This document shows positions 1 through 8,525 of a stretch of 18,938 nucleotides of DNA, in pieces. Origin of the DNA: Rhodobiaceae bacterium UBA6963 (GTDB lineage Bacteria; Pseudomonadota; Alphaproteobacteria; RS24); contig DJZB01000043.1 of the NCBI GenBank assembly GCA_002450335.1, positions 2,002 to 20,939 on the forward strand, read 5' to 3'. The translations under genes were made by a program, and so were the position numbers. The number at the start of each line of letters is the position of its first letter. The first letter of the stretch is position 1. Below the pieces are notes generated by a model. The model worked only from the letters and a program-made list of their open reading frames with translations, had not been told where the DNA came from and did not search any database.

Positions 1-2337
1 GGTGAAGGTAAGACACTTGTGGCAACCCTGCCATGTTATCTCAATGCCATAACCGGTCAGGGCGTTCATGTCGTCACAGTTAATGATTATCTCGCACTCA
101 GAGACTCGAAATGGATGGGTCAAGTTCATGCGGCATTAGGCCTAACCGTCGGGTGTATTGTTAATGATATTGACGATGACGCGCGTCTTGCTGCCTATCA
201 AGCAGACATCACATACGGCACCAATAATGAATTCGGGTTTGATTATCTCAGAGATAATATGAAATTGTCTCCCAGCCATATGGTTCAACGTGATCATGCA
301 TTTGCGATTGTCGATGAGGTAGACTCCATTCTGATTGATGAAGCGCGGACCCCACTAATTATCTCTGGCCCAGTAGAGGACAAGACTGAGCTTTACACAG
401 CCATTGACAAACTCATCCCGGACCTTGGTGAAGATGATTACGAAATTGATGAAAAAACCAGGACGATTTCTCTAACTGATGCCGGCAATGACAAAGTTGA
501 AATCTGGTTGCATGAAAAAGGTCTGATGGATGAACAATCTTCAATCTACGACATTGGCAATGTCACCCTTGTCCACCATGTTACCAACGCTCTGCGCGCC
601 CATAAACTTTTCGCAAGGGATACAGAGTATATTGTTCGAAACAATCAGGTCATTTTGATTGACGAATTTACAGGCAGAATGATGGAAGGACGGCGCTTTT
701 CAGACGGCTTACATCAGGCGCTTGAAGCTAAAGAAGAGGCTTTTATTCAGCCTGAAAATCAAACTCTGGCTTCTATTACATTCCAAAACTATTTCCGGCT
801 TTATGACAAACTTTCCGGCATGACAGGTACCGCTTCAACCGAAGCTGATGAATTTATGGATATCTACGGTCTGGATGTTCTGGAAATCCCTACTAATACC
901 TCTGTTGCCCGCGAAGACCATGATGATGAAATCTATCGCACCCTTGAAGAAAAAATGAATGCTGTGATTGATTTAATCGAAGATTGCCGTGGCCGGAAAC
1001 AACCCGTTCTCGTTGGCACAACCAGCATTGAGAAGTCCGAGGCACTCGCGGATATGCTCAAGAAAAAGAAAATTCCGCATAATGTCCTCAATGCCCGCTA
1101 TCACGAACAGGAAGCCCAGATTATTGCTCAAGCTGGGGTGCCGGGTGCAGTAACCATTGCCACCAATATGGCTGGACGCGGAACTGATATTCAACTCGGC
1201 GGTAATTTAGATATGCGCCTTGCCACCGAAATCGACGCCGGCCTTGCCGATGATAAAACACAAACATTAACTGCCAAAATCACTCAAGAAGTCGAAACAG
1301 CCAAACAAGAAGCTCTTACGGCGGGCGGTCTTTGCGTTGTTGGTACTGAAAGACATGAAAGCCGACGCATTGATAATCAGCTTCGGGGACGGTCAGGACG
1401 TCAAGGTGATCCGGGACGATCACATTTCTTCCTGAGTCTTGAAGATGATTTGATGCGGATTTTTGGAACCGACCGCATGGACGGCATGTTGCAACGCCTT
1501 GGCCTTCAAGAAGGTGAAGCCATTGTTCACCCTTGGATTAACAAAGCATTGGAACGCGCTCAGAAAAAAGTTGAAGCACGCAATTTCGATATCCGTAAAA
1601 ATATTCTCAAATTTGACGATGTCATGAACGACCAAAGAAAAGTCGTCTTTGAACAAAGGCTCGAATTTATGAACAGCGAGAATTTGAGTGGTACGATTGA
1701 GGAAATGCGTCATAGCGTGATTGATGACATAGTTGCCGCACATATTCCCCCACGGGCCTATCCCGAGCAATGGGACATTGAAGGTCTCTCAAATCAAATC
1801 AATCTAACCTTTAATAAAGACCTGCCCATTCAGGATTGGGCTGATGAAGAGGGCATTGCTGAGGAAGAAATTCATTCAAGACTGACTGAAGAGACAGATA
1901 AAATGGCTGCTGCTCGCGCAGCAAATATCGGGCCGGAGATTATGCGTCAGGTTGAAAAAAGCCTGATGTTGCAAATTCTTGACCAGCATTGGCGCGACCA
2001 TCTCTTAACCCTAGAACATCTGCGTCAGGTTGTTGGCCTGCGTGGATATGGACAAAGAGATCCACTTTCTGAATATAAGCTGGAAGGTTTTACGCTGTTC
2101 TCGAACATGCTGGATAATCTCAGGCAGGACGTCACTCGTCTTGTGATGACGGTGGATGTCGTCCCTGAACCCGCAGAACTACCACAAGAAACCTTCGAGA
2201 GCGGCGCCGGTCAAGAACAGGGGGGGACTGAAAACCCTGCCGGAGCACAAGCAGTCGGAAACAAAATACCCAGAAACGCTGCCTGCCCGTGTGGGTCAGG
2301 TAAGAAGTATAAGCACTGCCATGGGCGCGCCTATTAG
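1..2337 (+). CDS. secA: Preprotein translocase ATPase SecA (5' end outside window)
   Basis: SecA is the motor ATPase that drives unfolded preproteins through the SecYEG channel at the inner membrane. The reading frame is open from base 1 and starts inside the Walker A motif (GEGKT at fragment residues 1-5), so roughly the first hundred residues are missing. The DEAD-type Walker B (DEVD, residues 105-108) follows, then the preprotein cross-linking domain, the second helicase domain with the Gly/Arg-rich motif VI (RGRSGRQGDPGRS) and the helical scaffold. A variable linker ends in the zinc-binding SEC-C motif C762-x-C764-x8-C773-H774, which in the family contacts SecB and the ribosome. The 778 residues plus the missing N-terminus fit the usual length of about 900. 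The gene converges on accA with 41 bases between stop codons and no convincing terminator. Confidence 0.98.
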   Translation, partial: GEGKTLVATLPCYLNAITGQGVHVVTVNDYLALRDSKWMGQVHAALGLTVGCIVNDIDDDARLAAYQADITYGTNNEFGFDYLRDNMKLSPSHMVQRDHAFAIVDEVDSILIDEARTPLIISGPVEDKTELYTAIDKLIPDLGEDDYEIDEKTRTISLTDAGNDKVEIWLHEKGLMDEQSSIYDIGNVTLVHHVTNALRAHKLFARDTEYIVRNNQVILIDEFTGRMMEGRRFSDGLHQALEAKEEAFIQPENQTLASITFQNYFRLYDKLSGMTGTASTEADEFMDIYGLDVLEIPTNTSVAREDHDDEIYRTLEEKMNAVIDLIEDCRGRKQPVLVGTTSIEKSEALADMLKKKKIPHNVLNARYHEQEAQIIAQAGVPGAVTIATNMAGRGTDIQLGGNLDMRLATEIDAGLADDKTQTLTAKITQEVETAKQEALTAGGLCVVGTERHESRRIDNQLRGRSGRQGDPGRSHFFLSLEDDLMRIFGTDRMDGMLQRLGLQEGEAIVHPWINKALERAQKKVEARNFDIRKNILKFDDVMNDQRKVVFEQRLEFMNSENLSGTIEEMRHSVIDDIVAAHIPPRAYPEQWDIEGLSNQINLTFNKDLPIQDWADEEGIAEEEIHSRLTEETDKMAAARAANIGPEIMRQVEKSLMLQILDQHWRDHLLTLEHLRQVVGLRGYGQRDPLSEYKLEGFTLFSNMLDNLRQDVTRLVMTVDVVPEPAELPQETFESGAGQEQGGTENPAGAQAVGNKIPRNAACPCGSGKKYKHCHGRAY

Positions 2338-2378
2338 TTTTTAGATTTTACTGCCGAGCGGCTTTTATACTCAACGCT

Positions 2379-3338
2379 TTAGGCTAAGCCTTGCCGCCCC
2401 ATATCCAGGAATTTCTGGCGTCTATCACGGCGCAACTCGTCCGAGGATAATTGCGAGAGATCATCAAGCTCCTCTATCACTGCGTCTCCGACCTTATCAA
2501 TAATAAGATCGCGCTCACGATGCGCTCCACCGACCGGCTCTTTCAGAATACGGTCAATAACACCTAAATCGTTCAAGCTATCAGCCGTGACTTTCAGTGC
2601 TTCGGCAGCTTCCTTGGCTTTTTCGCGTGACCGCCACAAAATAGAAGCACAGGCTTCCGGCGATGCAACAGAGTAAATCGAATGCTCCAACATTAAAATT
2701 CGATTGGCTGTAGCAAGTGCTAGCGCACCACCTGAGCCACCTTCACCAACAATAACAGAGACAAAAGGCACACCAATCTGGAGGCATTTTTCAGTACACC
2801 GCGCAATAGCCTCGGACTGCCCGCGTTCTTCTGCACCAATGCCGGGATAAGCACCCGACGTATCCACGAGGGTCACGACCGGAATGTTAAAACGCTCTGC
2901 CAATTCCATAACTCTAATGGCTTTACGGTAACCTTCAGGACGCGCCATACCAAAATTATGCTTTAGTCTTGCTTGGGTATTAGCCCCTTTTTCATGCCCC
3001 ATAATGGCAACGCGTCGCCCCTGCCACCGCCCAAGCCCGGCAATAATCGCCTGATCATCTGAATAGAGGCGGTCACCTGATAAGGGCGTGAAATCTTCAA
3101 CAAGATGGTCGATGTAATCAACAAAATGCGGCCTAGCCGGATGGCGAGCAACCAGAGTCTTCTGCCAAGGGTCAAGGCTCTTGTATGTTTTCTCGAGCTG
3201 GGAGGCGACTTTCTCCTCGAGCCGGGTCACCTCATTGAGAATATTGACCTCCGGATCATCTTTGGAAATGGCGCGCAATTCAGCAATCTTGCCTTCCATC
3301 TCAGCGATCGGCTTTTCAAATTCCAGGTAAACTTGCAT
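2379..3338 (-). CDS. accA: Acetyl-CoA carboxylase carboxyltransferase subunit alpha
   Basis: AccA pairs with AccD to move the carboxyl group from carboxybiotin to acetyl-CoA, giving malonyl-CoA for fatty-acid synthesis. The start is set at the internal ATG giving MQVYLEFEKPIAEMEGKI, the usual N-terminus of alphaproteobacterial AccA; a CCGGAG ribosome site lies a few bases upstream. An in-frame ATG 14 codons earlier has no family support. The 319-residue product has the usual length. The crotonase-fold core includes TSGAYPGIGAEERGQ (about residues 160-174) and the glycine-rich oxyanion segment GEGGSGGALA (about 198-207). The gene is last in a minus-strand block after xerD, with 156 bases between them, so it may also have its own promoter. 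Confidence 0.97.
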   Translation of the reverse strand: MQVYLEFEKPIAEMEGKIAELRAISKDDPEVNILNEVTRLEEKVASQLEKTYKSLDPWQKTLVARHPARPHFVDYIDHLVEDFTPLSGDRLYSDDQAIIAGLGRWQGRRVAIMGHEKGANTQARLKHNFGMARPEGYRKAIRVMELAERFNIPVVTLVDTSGAYPGIGAEERGQSEAIARCTEKCLQIGVPFVSVIVGEGGSGGALALATANRILMLEHSIYSVASPEACASILWRSREKAKEAAEALKVTADSLNDLGVIDRILKEPVGGAHRERDLIIDKVGDAVIEELDDLSQLSSDELRRDRRQKFLDMGRQGLA

Positions 3339-3356
3339 TTTTATCTCCGGATTTTC

Positions 3357-3376
3357 GTCACATGACAAATCGTGAC
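3357..3376. promoter_or_regulatory. Short inverted repeat upstream of accA
   Basis: GTCAC and GTGAC form a 5-bp inverted repeat with a 10-base spacer, 19 bases upstream of the accA start, between the likely promoter zone and the ribosome site. It could be an operator or chance; no named regulator matches. Confidence 0.2.
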
Positions 3377-3472
3377 ACAAATTAATATATCAAATTCGAC
3401 GCTTGCGGAACATTTTTTACCCTCTGCTCACCGTGCATCTTAAAAATTACACGCCGCACTTCTAAAAACTCT

Positions 3473-3484
3473 GCTCAATTGAGC
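3473..3484 (-). terminator. Possible weak terminator after xerD
   Basis: The perfect palindrome GCTCAATTGAGC lies just past the xerD stop on the minus strand. It can form a 4-bp stem with an AATT loop and is followed by AGAG and five T. The stem is short for an intrinsic terminator, so partial read-through into accA is likely. Confidence 0.25.
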
Positions 3485-3494
3485 TATAAAAACT

Positions 3495-4445
3495 TCAATC
3501 AATTTTTTTATTTGCCAGCGGATGCTTCTCGCGGACAAGCCGCTGAGTTCGCTCCTGCAAGACATGTGTATATATTTGGGTCGTTGAAATATCAGCATGA
3601 CCCAACATTTTTTGAACGGCGCGTAAATCTGCACCATGAGACAATAAATGTGTCGCAAAAGCATGGCGTAACACATGCGGCGAGATTTTGGTTTTATCCA
3701 GCCCGGCCTTCACAGCGAGATCATCAAGAATTTGGGCAAATCGCTGACGGGTTAAATGCCCGACTTTTCCTCTGGAGGGAAATAAAAAAGGTGAATGACG
3801 ATCTTTACTGTCCTCATCACGTTGCCGCATCCATTGCGTCAAAGCTTCCATGGCAGGGTCATTTAAAGGCACCAGACGCTCTTTACCCCCCTTACCTGAA
3901 ATAGCAATAAAGCGTTGCATCTCCCTTACTTGCGAACGCTTTAACGAAATCATTTCACTGACCCGCATGCCGGTCGCATAAAGAATTTCAAGCAAACAGA
4001 TTGTTCGACATTTTGCATAACTATCAGATGGGTTTTTTTCAGGCAGAAGTTGAGTAGCCTCAAGCAGTTTACCTGTATCTTCTTCAGACAGAAGTTTCGG
4101 CAAGGGACGCATTGTTTTAGGGCGTTTCATGGATTGCATTGGATTATCAGACCTTAGATTTTCTGTAACCAAAAATCGGTAATAGCCAACCAATGACGAA
4201 AATTTACGCGCCATGGATCCCGCCGCTAAACCCTTCTCACTTAGATGGTTGAGAAATTCAGATAAATCATCTTCCCCGGCGTTTTCTGCAGAAGCCCCTT
4301 TTTCAACAAGATAGGTTTGAAAATCCAGTAAATCTCGCCGATATGCAGAGAGTGTGTTTTTAGATGCCCCCCGCTCGGCACTTTGCATCTCCAGAAATAA
4401 ATCCAGATTGGGCATATCTTTTAATTTAGGTTTATCGGATGTCAT
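3495..4445 (-). CDS. xerD: Site-specific tyrosine recombinase XerD
   Basis: XerD works with XerC at the chromosomal dif site to resolve chromosome dimers at division, under FtsK control. The 316-residue protein has an N-terminal SAM-like core-binding domain (about 10-95) and a C-terminal catalytic domain. All catalytic residues of the tyrosine recombinase family are visible: R161 (ATGMRVSE), K185 (SGKGGKER), H257 and R260 (HVLRHAFATH), H283 (LGHADIS) and the nucleophile Y292 (TQIYTHV). Length and location beside accA and aroK favour the housekeeping XerD over a mobile-element integrase; XerC cannot be fully excluded by eye. The start codon lies one base after the stop of the upstream 673-residue gene and has only a weak ribosome site, suggesting translational coupling. 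Confidence 0.93.
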   Translation of the reverse strand: MTSDKPKLKDMPNLDLFLEMQSAERGASKNTLSAYRRDLLDFQTYLVEKGASAENAGEDDLSEFLNHLSEKGLAAGSMARKFSSLVGYYRFLVTENLRSDNPMQSMKRPKTMRPLPKLLSEEDTGKLLEATQLLPEKNPSDSYAKCRTICLLEILYATGMRVSEMISLKRSQVREMQRFIAISGKGGKERLVPLNDPAMEALTQWMRQRDEDSKDRHSPFLFPSRGKVGHLTRQRFAQILDDLAVKAGLDKTKISPHVLRHAFATHLLSHGADLRAVQKMLGHADISTTQIYTHVLQERTQRLVREKHPLANKKID

Positions 4446-4446
4446 C

Positions 4447-6468
4447 TTAACTTTGCGGGAGCAAAACAGCCTGCAAGATCAAAACTTCCAGCGCTATTCT
4501 GCGCGCATGGTCATGCAAACCAATTTCTTTTAGCCCCAGCAGAATTTGTTGCATTGCCAGCATATTAAACTCTGTTTGCGACTGATGGCTGATAGCAGCA
4601 AGGCCATGTAAAATAACCTCGCCTTGTCGCTCGTTTTCCAGCGCATCCTGCATCAGGTCGAGCATTTGCCGGAGACGCACATCGTTAATAGGAGGGAGTG
4701 TCTCGGACAAAAACAGCGGCACCTCATAACTTAAAACAGGCAGGAGCGCGATTTCACTCAGCGCATAGGTTTTTTCAGTATCTGTGCCGGTTTCAAGCAC
4801 GGCTCCCAGAAGCATGGTTTCTGTTGGTGGCAATTCCCGGATCGCAGGTCTGTTTGCAGATATATCATCACCAAGCAACGCATCGGTAACCGAGGTATCA
4901 GAAATTAACGAGGCAGTTTGTGGTTTCTCAATATTATCCTCACCTGCATCATTGCTTCGTGCAACACGAATAAGGCCCTGCATGCGGCGTGTTAAGGCTG
5001 TCGGAAAACCACTATGGCGTTCAATCAGCGCCGTCTGCCAAACCTGAGCAGCAGCAATTTCGTCGAGCCAGAGTAAAGCCGGAATAATTTTGTCTGCATA
5101 AATAATATTATTCACATCCGGACGACTTGCCGTCAGTGCCGGCGCAACTGTCTTAACAATCCCCGGCCAAACACTCCTATCAGTACTCACGTCCAAAAGC
5201 GCATAAAGCGTCTCATAAGGGTCATTTTCTGGGGATGGCTGATTTAATGTTTTGAGGGACCGGGCACGTATCAAATAATCTTGCTGACCCGTGTCGCTAG
5301 TTTCATCAGAAGCATCACTTTTGGAGGCGTCACTTTCAGACTCATCAAACACAGGCCCATCCAGAAGCTCAGGCGCAGTTTCATGGGTGATACTATTTAC
5401 ATGACTTCTGTAAATATCTTCATTTGCAAAAACGCGGTTTAACCGGAATTCTGCCATGCGTAATTTTAAATCCGGCGTAAGATAATCTGCCTTCAAAAAT
5501 TCATCTGTCATAGCTAGGGGCAAAAAAGGAATATCTTCATTATAAACTTCTGCCTTGGCATGAAGCATGAGAGCACCAATTAAAGAGGAAGTCGGACCTG
5601 TCAAAGCTGTATCTTGGCGTTCATAATCAACTGAAGCTGTTGCGGCAAATAAAATATCTGAGAAGAGTGTGTCTTTCACACCTGTTTCATACGCAAGGTC
5701 CAGCGTTAAGGAGGCCGCCGGTAAATTATTATCTATTAGCTGACAATAGCCACGCAATTTTAAAGCATAACGGCCCTGCTCTTCATTAAGGTTCAACCTG
5801 TTAAAGCTTTTCAGACCATCGCAGGCAGCAGATGTTTTATTTTGTGCCAGCCGCGCTTCTGTTGCAGAAATAATCACATCTGCATCGCGATTATCCGCAC
5901 CGGTTAAGGCTACAAGCTCAAGCACTGAGTCTGCGTCGCCAAAGCGCAACAGATTATTGAGGCGCATGGCAAAGAAGTTTACCCCCTCGCTCACACCCGG
6001 TGGAGGAGAGGCGCGATTAAGTAGCAAATCCTGCGCTAAAATATAAGCAGAAGGTAATGCAAGTTGTGTTGGCATCCTGCTAAAATGACGAGAGACCTCT
6101 GACATTCGGCTTGTGAGCCACAAATCAGAAGTGATAGCCGAGCGAAGACCAATATCGGTTTCCTCAAGTACGCTGAGTGTGCCAACTTGTACCAATCCCT
6201 TGCCGCCCGGCAGGGCCGCAACATTTCTTATCGGACGTTTTATACTCAGTCCACCTGGTGCCAGCTTTGGTAATACGGTTTCGGATATATTGTTCATCCG
6301 TGCCTTGCGGTCAGTCGCCGCAACGACTTCTGTCGGCTTTGGAATAATATTCAGCGGCGCTCGGCGCGCGATTTCTTTTGCATTTACTGCTGTAACGCTG
6401 ATCGTTATCAAAATAACGACTAACAGCGCAAAAGCAGATGAAAAAACGAAAGCTGACCTAAAAGGCAT
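4447..6468 (-). CDS. Exported helical protein of unknown function
   Basis: I do not recognise a named family. The ATG at 6468 gives a 673-residue protein that begins MPFRSAFVF and continues as a strongly hydrophobic stretch ending near AVNA (about residues 2-30), a signal peptide or membrane anchor. A TTG codon 25 codons upstream would extend the frame but puts charged residues before the signal and overlaps the upstream small gene, so I reject it. The rest is Ala/Leu-rich, apparently all-helical and reminiscent of TPR or similar solenoid repeats without a clean consensus. It is interrupted by a Ser/Asp-rich linker (about residues 375-392). Only one or two cysteines are visible and no catalytic motif. 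The gene lies between a 43-residue membrane peptide (28 bases upstream) and xerD (1 base downstream), so the three are probably co-transcribed. A periplasmic, protein-binding role is inference from composition only. Confidence 0.8.
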   Translation of the reverse strand: MPFRSAFVFSSAFALLVVILITISVTAVNAKEIARRAPLNIIPKPTEVVAATDRKARMNNISETVLPKLAPGGLSIKRPIRNVAALPGGKGLVQVGTLSVLEETDIGLRSAITSDLWLTSRMSEVSRHFSRMPTQLALPSAYILAQDLLLNRASPPPGVSEGVNFFAMRLNNLLRFGDADSVLELVALTGADNRDADVIISATEARLAQNKTSAACDGLKSFNRLNLNEEQGRYALKLRGYCQLIDNNLPAASLTLDLAYETGVKDTLFSDILFAATASVDYERQDTALTGPTSSLIGALMLHAKAEVYNEDIPFLPLAMTDEFLKADYLTPDLKLRMAEFRLNRVFANEDIYRSHVNSITHETAPELLDGPVFDESESDASKSDASDETSDTGQQDYLIRARSLKTLNQPSPENDPYETLYALLDVSTDRSVWPGIVKTVAPALTASRPDVNNIIYADKIIPALLWLDEIAAAQVWQTALIERHSGFPTALTRRMQGLIRVARSNDAGEDNIEKPQTASLISDTSVTDALLGDDISANRPAIRELPPTETMLLGAVLETGTDTEKTYALSEIALLPVLSYEVPLFLSETLPPINDVRLRQMLDLMQDALENERQGEVILHGLAAISHQSQTEFNMLAMQQILLGLKEIGLHDHARRIALEVLILQAVLLPQS

Positions 6469-6482
6469 TATTTCATATCCAT

Positions 6483-6499
6483 TAATCCCGAAGGGATTA
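6483..6499 (-). other. Intergenic hairpin between the 43-residue gene and the exported-protein gene
   Basis: A perfect 7-bp inverted repeat (TAATCCC / GGGATTA) with a 3-base loop overlaps the stop codon of the small gene and ends 14 bases before the next ATG. It has no T run, so it is not an intrinsic terminator. It could affect translation of the downstream gene or mRNA stability. Confidence 0.4.
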
Positions 6500-6628
6500 C
6501 TTATTAAGCTTTTCAGACGGTATAATTTCAACCGTTGTTTCAATTTCCGGTTGAATGGCCTGTGCCATATAAACAGTAATACCTATAAGGGTAACAAGCA
6601 GAACAACAGCACCAATAGCAATGCGCAT
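6497..6628 (-). CDS. 43-residue single-span membrane peptide
   Basis: A short gene beginning MRIAIGAVVLLVTLIGITVY. The first 25 or so residues form one hydrophobic transmembrane helix with an Arg at position 2. A short polar tail rich in Glu and Thr follows (PEIETTVEIIPSEKLNK), ending at TAA. The ribosome site is strong: AGAAGGA lies 7 bases before the ATG, the best of the block. It starts the minus-strand group leading to the 673-residue exported protein, 28 bases downstream. Coding is supported by the ribosome site, the coherent membrane-peptide composition and the operon position. Function is unknown; a small partner or stabiliser of the exported protein is possible. A cleaved exported peptide is an alternative (QA at 23-24). 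Confidence 0.72.
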   Translation of the reverse strand: MRIAIGAVVLLVTLIGITVYMAQAIQPEIETTVEIIPSEKLNK

Positions 6629-6734
6629 TTTATTTTCCTTCTGAGAAATCGAATATGTGGATTCAGACTAATTCAATTTTCATATCTCGACAATCAGCAC
6701 AATAATGACCCCCAATTAAGGCATGACAATGGCA

Positions 6735-6759
6735 CATAAAACCAGCAGAGGTTTTTATG
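6735..6759. repeat. Inverted repeat in the divergent region before aroK
   Basis: CATAAAACC and GGTTTTTATG form an inverted repeat with a 6-base spacer and one bulged T, in the 179-base divergent region between the 43-residue gene and aroK. The right arm runs into an AT-rich stretch (TATGATAAT) that could serve as a -10 element for aroK, so an operator role is possible. No clear -35 box was found. Otherwise I see nothing definite in this region. Confidence 0.3.
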
Positions 6760-6807
6760 ATAATATTTAAGTAGACGGAAAAATTCTGCAAAGCTAGATA
6801 AGGTTAT

Positions 6808-7392
6808 ATGACCCGAAAGAAAGAGGACAAAATATTCAAACCCAACGGAAAACTTGAAAAATCCGTTATTCTCATCGGTATGATGGGTGCCGGCAAATCA
6901 AGCATTGGAAAGATGCTTGCCGCGCATATTGGCGCGCAATTTATCGATTCGGATACCGAGATTGAAAAAGCAGCCAAAATGACAATTCCAGAAATTTTTA
7001 AACTTCATGGCGAAGCATCTTTCCGCGATGGGGAAAAGCGTGTTTTTAAGCGATTGCTAGAAGGGCCACCCGCTATTATCGCTGCAGGTGGGGGCGCCTT
7101 TGCTCATGCCCCAACACGAGAGATAATTCTTAAGTCCGGTTTTTCAGTCTGGCTCAAAGTAAACCGTGAAACACTTATCAGACGTGTCAGCAAAAGACCT
7201 GAAAAACGCCCGCTTTTGGCACAAGGCGACATCGAACAAACCATCACCCGCCTAATGGATGAGCGTTACCCGGTTTATGCCGAAGCAGATATAGTGGTTG
7301 AGAGTGATGACGGCGAGCGTACTGAAACGGTCAAAGTCATATCGGAAATACTTACAAATCAGGGTATTCTGTACAGGTTGAATGAGACATAG
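6808..7392 (+). CDS. aroK: Shikimate kinase
   Basis: Phosphorylates shikimate at the 3-hydroxyl with ATP in the cytoplasmic pathway to chorismate and the aromatic amino acids. The 194-residue protein has the P-loop GMMGAGKSS (24-32), the shikimate-binding DSD (47-49) and R73 in SFRDGE. It also has the GGGA segment (94-97) and the LID region with paired Arg-Pro motifs (KRPEKRPLL). A basic N-terminal extension of about 17 residues precedes the usual start of the fold and is common in alphaproteobacterial AroK. An AAGG ribosome site lies 5 bases before the ATG. The stop codon directly touches the aroB start codon, so the pair is almost certainly co-transcribed and coupled. Confidence 0.97.
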   Translation: MTRKKEDKIFKPNGKLEKSVILIGMMGAGKSSIGKMLAAHIGAQFIDSDTEIEKAAKMTIPEIFKLHGEASFRDGEKRVFKRLLEGPPAIIAAGGGAFAHAPTREIILKSGFSVWLKVNRETLIRRVSKRPEKRPLLAQGDIEQTITRLMDERYPVYAEADIVVESDDGERTETVKVISEILTNQGILYRLNET

Positions 7393-8523
7393 ATGAGTGA
7401 AACCGATTTGAAAAAAGTGAATGTGAGCCTGCCCGGTTCTATTGACCTCAACAGAAGTTACGATATCCATATCGGTTCGGGACTGCTGGGGTCTTGCGCG
7501 TCATTAATTTCACCATTACTGAAACGCCCTTTCGTTGCCATTGTGACTGATGAAAACGTCGCTAAGACACATCTTGAAAGTTTGACCCAAACGCTGGACG
7601 GGGCTGGCATTACCCATGTCACCAAAATTATGCCACCCGGTGAAGCCAGCAAAAGCTTTACGGGGCTCGAGGCACTCGTGCATTGGTTACTGGATAATAA
7701 AGTCGAACGGCAGGATATAGTAATTGCGCTTGGTGGTGGCGTGATTGGTGATTTAACGGGCTTTGCGGCAGCAACGCTCCGACGCGGAGTAAGGTTCACC
7801 CAAATACCTACAACATTACTTGCTCAGGTTGATAGTTCAGTCGGCGGCAAAACCGGGATTAATGTCCCTCAGGGAAAAAATCTTGTTGGGGCTTTTCACC
7901 AGCCTTCTCTGGTTCTGGCTGACCTTGATGTCTTGCAAACTTTACCGGATAGAGAATTCCGAGCAGGCTATGCAGAGATTGTTAAATATGCAGCCATTTG
8001 TGACCGGCCTTTCTTTGATTGGCTGGAAGATAATCTTGATGCGCTCAATAATCGAAACAATGATGCCTTGAGCTTTGCCATCGCTAAAAGCTGTCAAACA
8101 AAAGCCGATATTGTTGCTCAGGATGAAAAAGAACATGGCGCACGTGCATTACTCAATCTGGGGCATACCTTTGCGCATGCTTATGAAAACCTGACAGGCT
8201 ATTCAGATAATTTATTACATGGCGAGGCCGTCGGTCTCGGCATAGCACAAGCAGTTCAACTTTCTGATCATCTTGGCATATGTCCTGAAGCGGATGCACA
8301 AGCATTGGTAAAACATCTTGCCAAGGCGGGGCTCCCTGTTTCTCAAGCAGATGTAAAGGGTGGCCCTTTCAAAGCAACTGACCTCGTCAACGCCATGGCG
8401 CAGGATAAGAAAGTCAGCCAAGGTGTGATGACTTTTATTCTCATGAAAGCAATTGGCGAGGCATTTATAACCAATGACGTATCCGCCACACAGTTAACAG
8501 CGTTTTTACAAAATCAGGGATAA
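7393..8523 (+). CDS. aroB: 3-dehydroquinate synthase
   Basis: Converts DAHP to 3-dehydroquinate, the second step of the shikimate pathway, using NAD+ and a divalent metal. The 376-residue protein shows the NAD-binding GGGVIGD (114-120) and the substrate-site segment DSSVGGKTGIN (147-157). The three metal ligands of the family are present: E195 (AGYAEIVKY), H258 (LNLGHTFAHA) and H276 (LLHGEAVGLG). Length is normal. The ATG follows the aroK stop with no gap and little ribosome-site sequence, which fits translational coupling. The downstream CorC-like gene begins two bases after the stop. aroK and aroB catalyse non-adjacent steps but are often neighbours in proteobacteria. Confidence 0.97.
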   Translation: MSETDLKKVNVSLPGSIDLNRSYDIHIGSGLLGSCASLISPLLKRPFVAIVTDENVAKTHLESLTQTLDGAGITHVTKIMPPGEASKSFTGLEALVHWLLDNKVERQDIVIALGGGVIGDLTGFAAATLRRGVRFTQIPTTLLAQVDSSVGGKTGINVPQGKNLVGAFHQPSLVLADLDVLQTLPDREFRAGYAEIVKYAAICDRPFFDWLEDNLDALNNRNNDALSFAIAKSCQTKADIVAQDEKEHGARALLNLGHTFAHAYENLTGYSDNLLHGEAVGLGIAQAVQLSDHLGICPEADAQALVKHLAKAGLPVSQADVKGGPFKATDLVNAMAQDKKVSQGVMTFILMKAIGEAFITNDVSATQLTAFLQNQG

Positions 8524-8525
8524 TC

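Noticed and set aside
2338..2378. Bidirectional terminator between secA and accA
   Set aside because: GCCG-AG-CGGC followed by TTTT and AGGC-TAA-GCCT are visible, but the stems are 3-4 bp with loops too small; not enough to call.
3495..4445. xerD as a mobile-element integrase
   Set aside because: Length, catalytic motifs and the housekeeping neighbourhood fit XerD; no attachment-site repeats or cargo genes nearby.
6113..6739. 208-codon plus-strand frame across the exported-protein start
   Set aside because: Antisense to the exported protein and the 43-residue gene, both with better starts and composition; no ribosome site or family resemblance.
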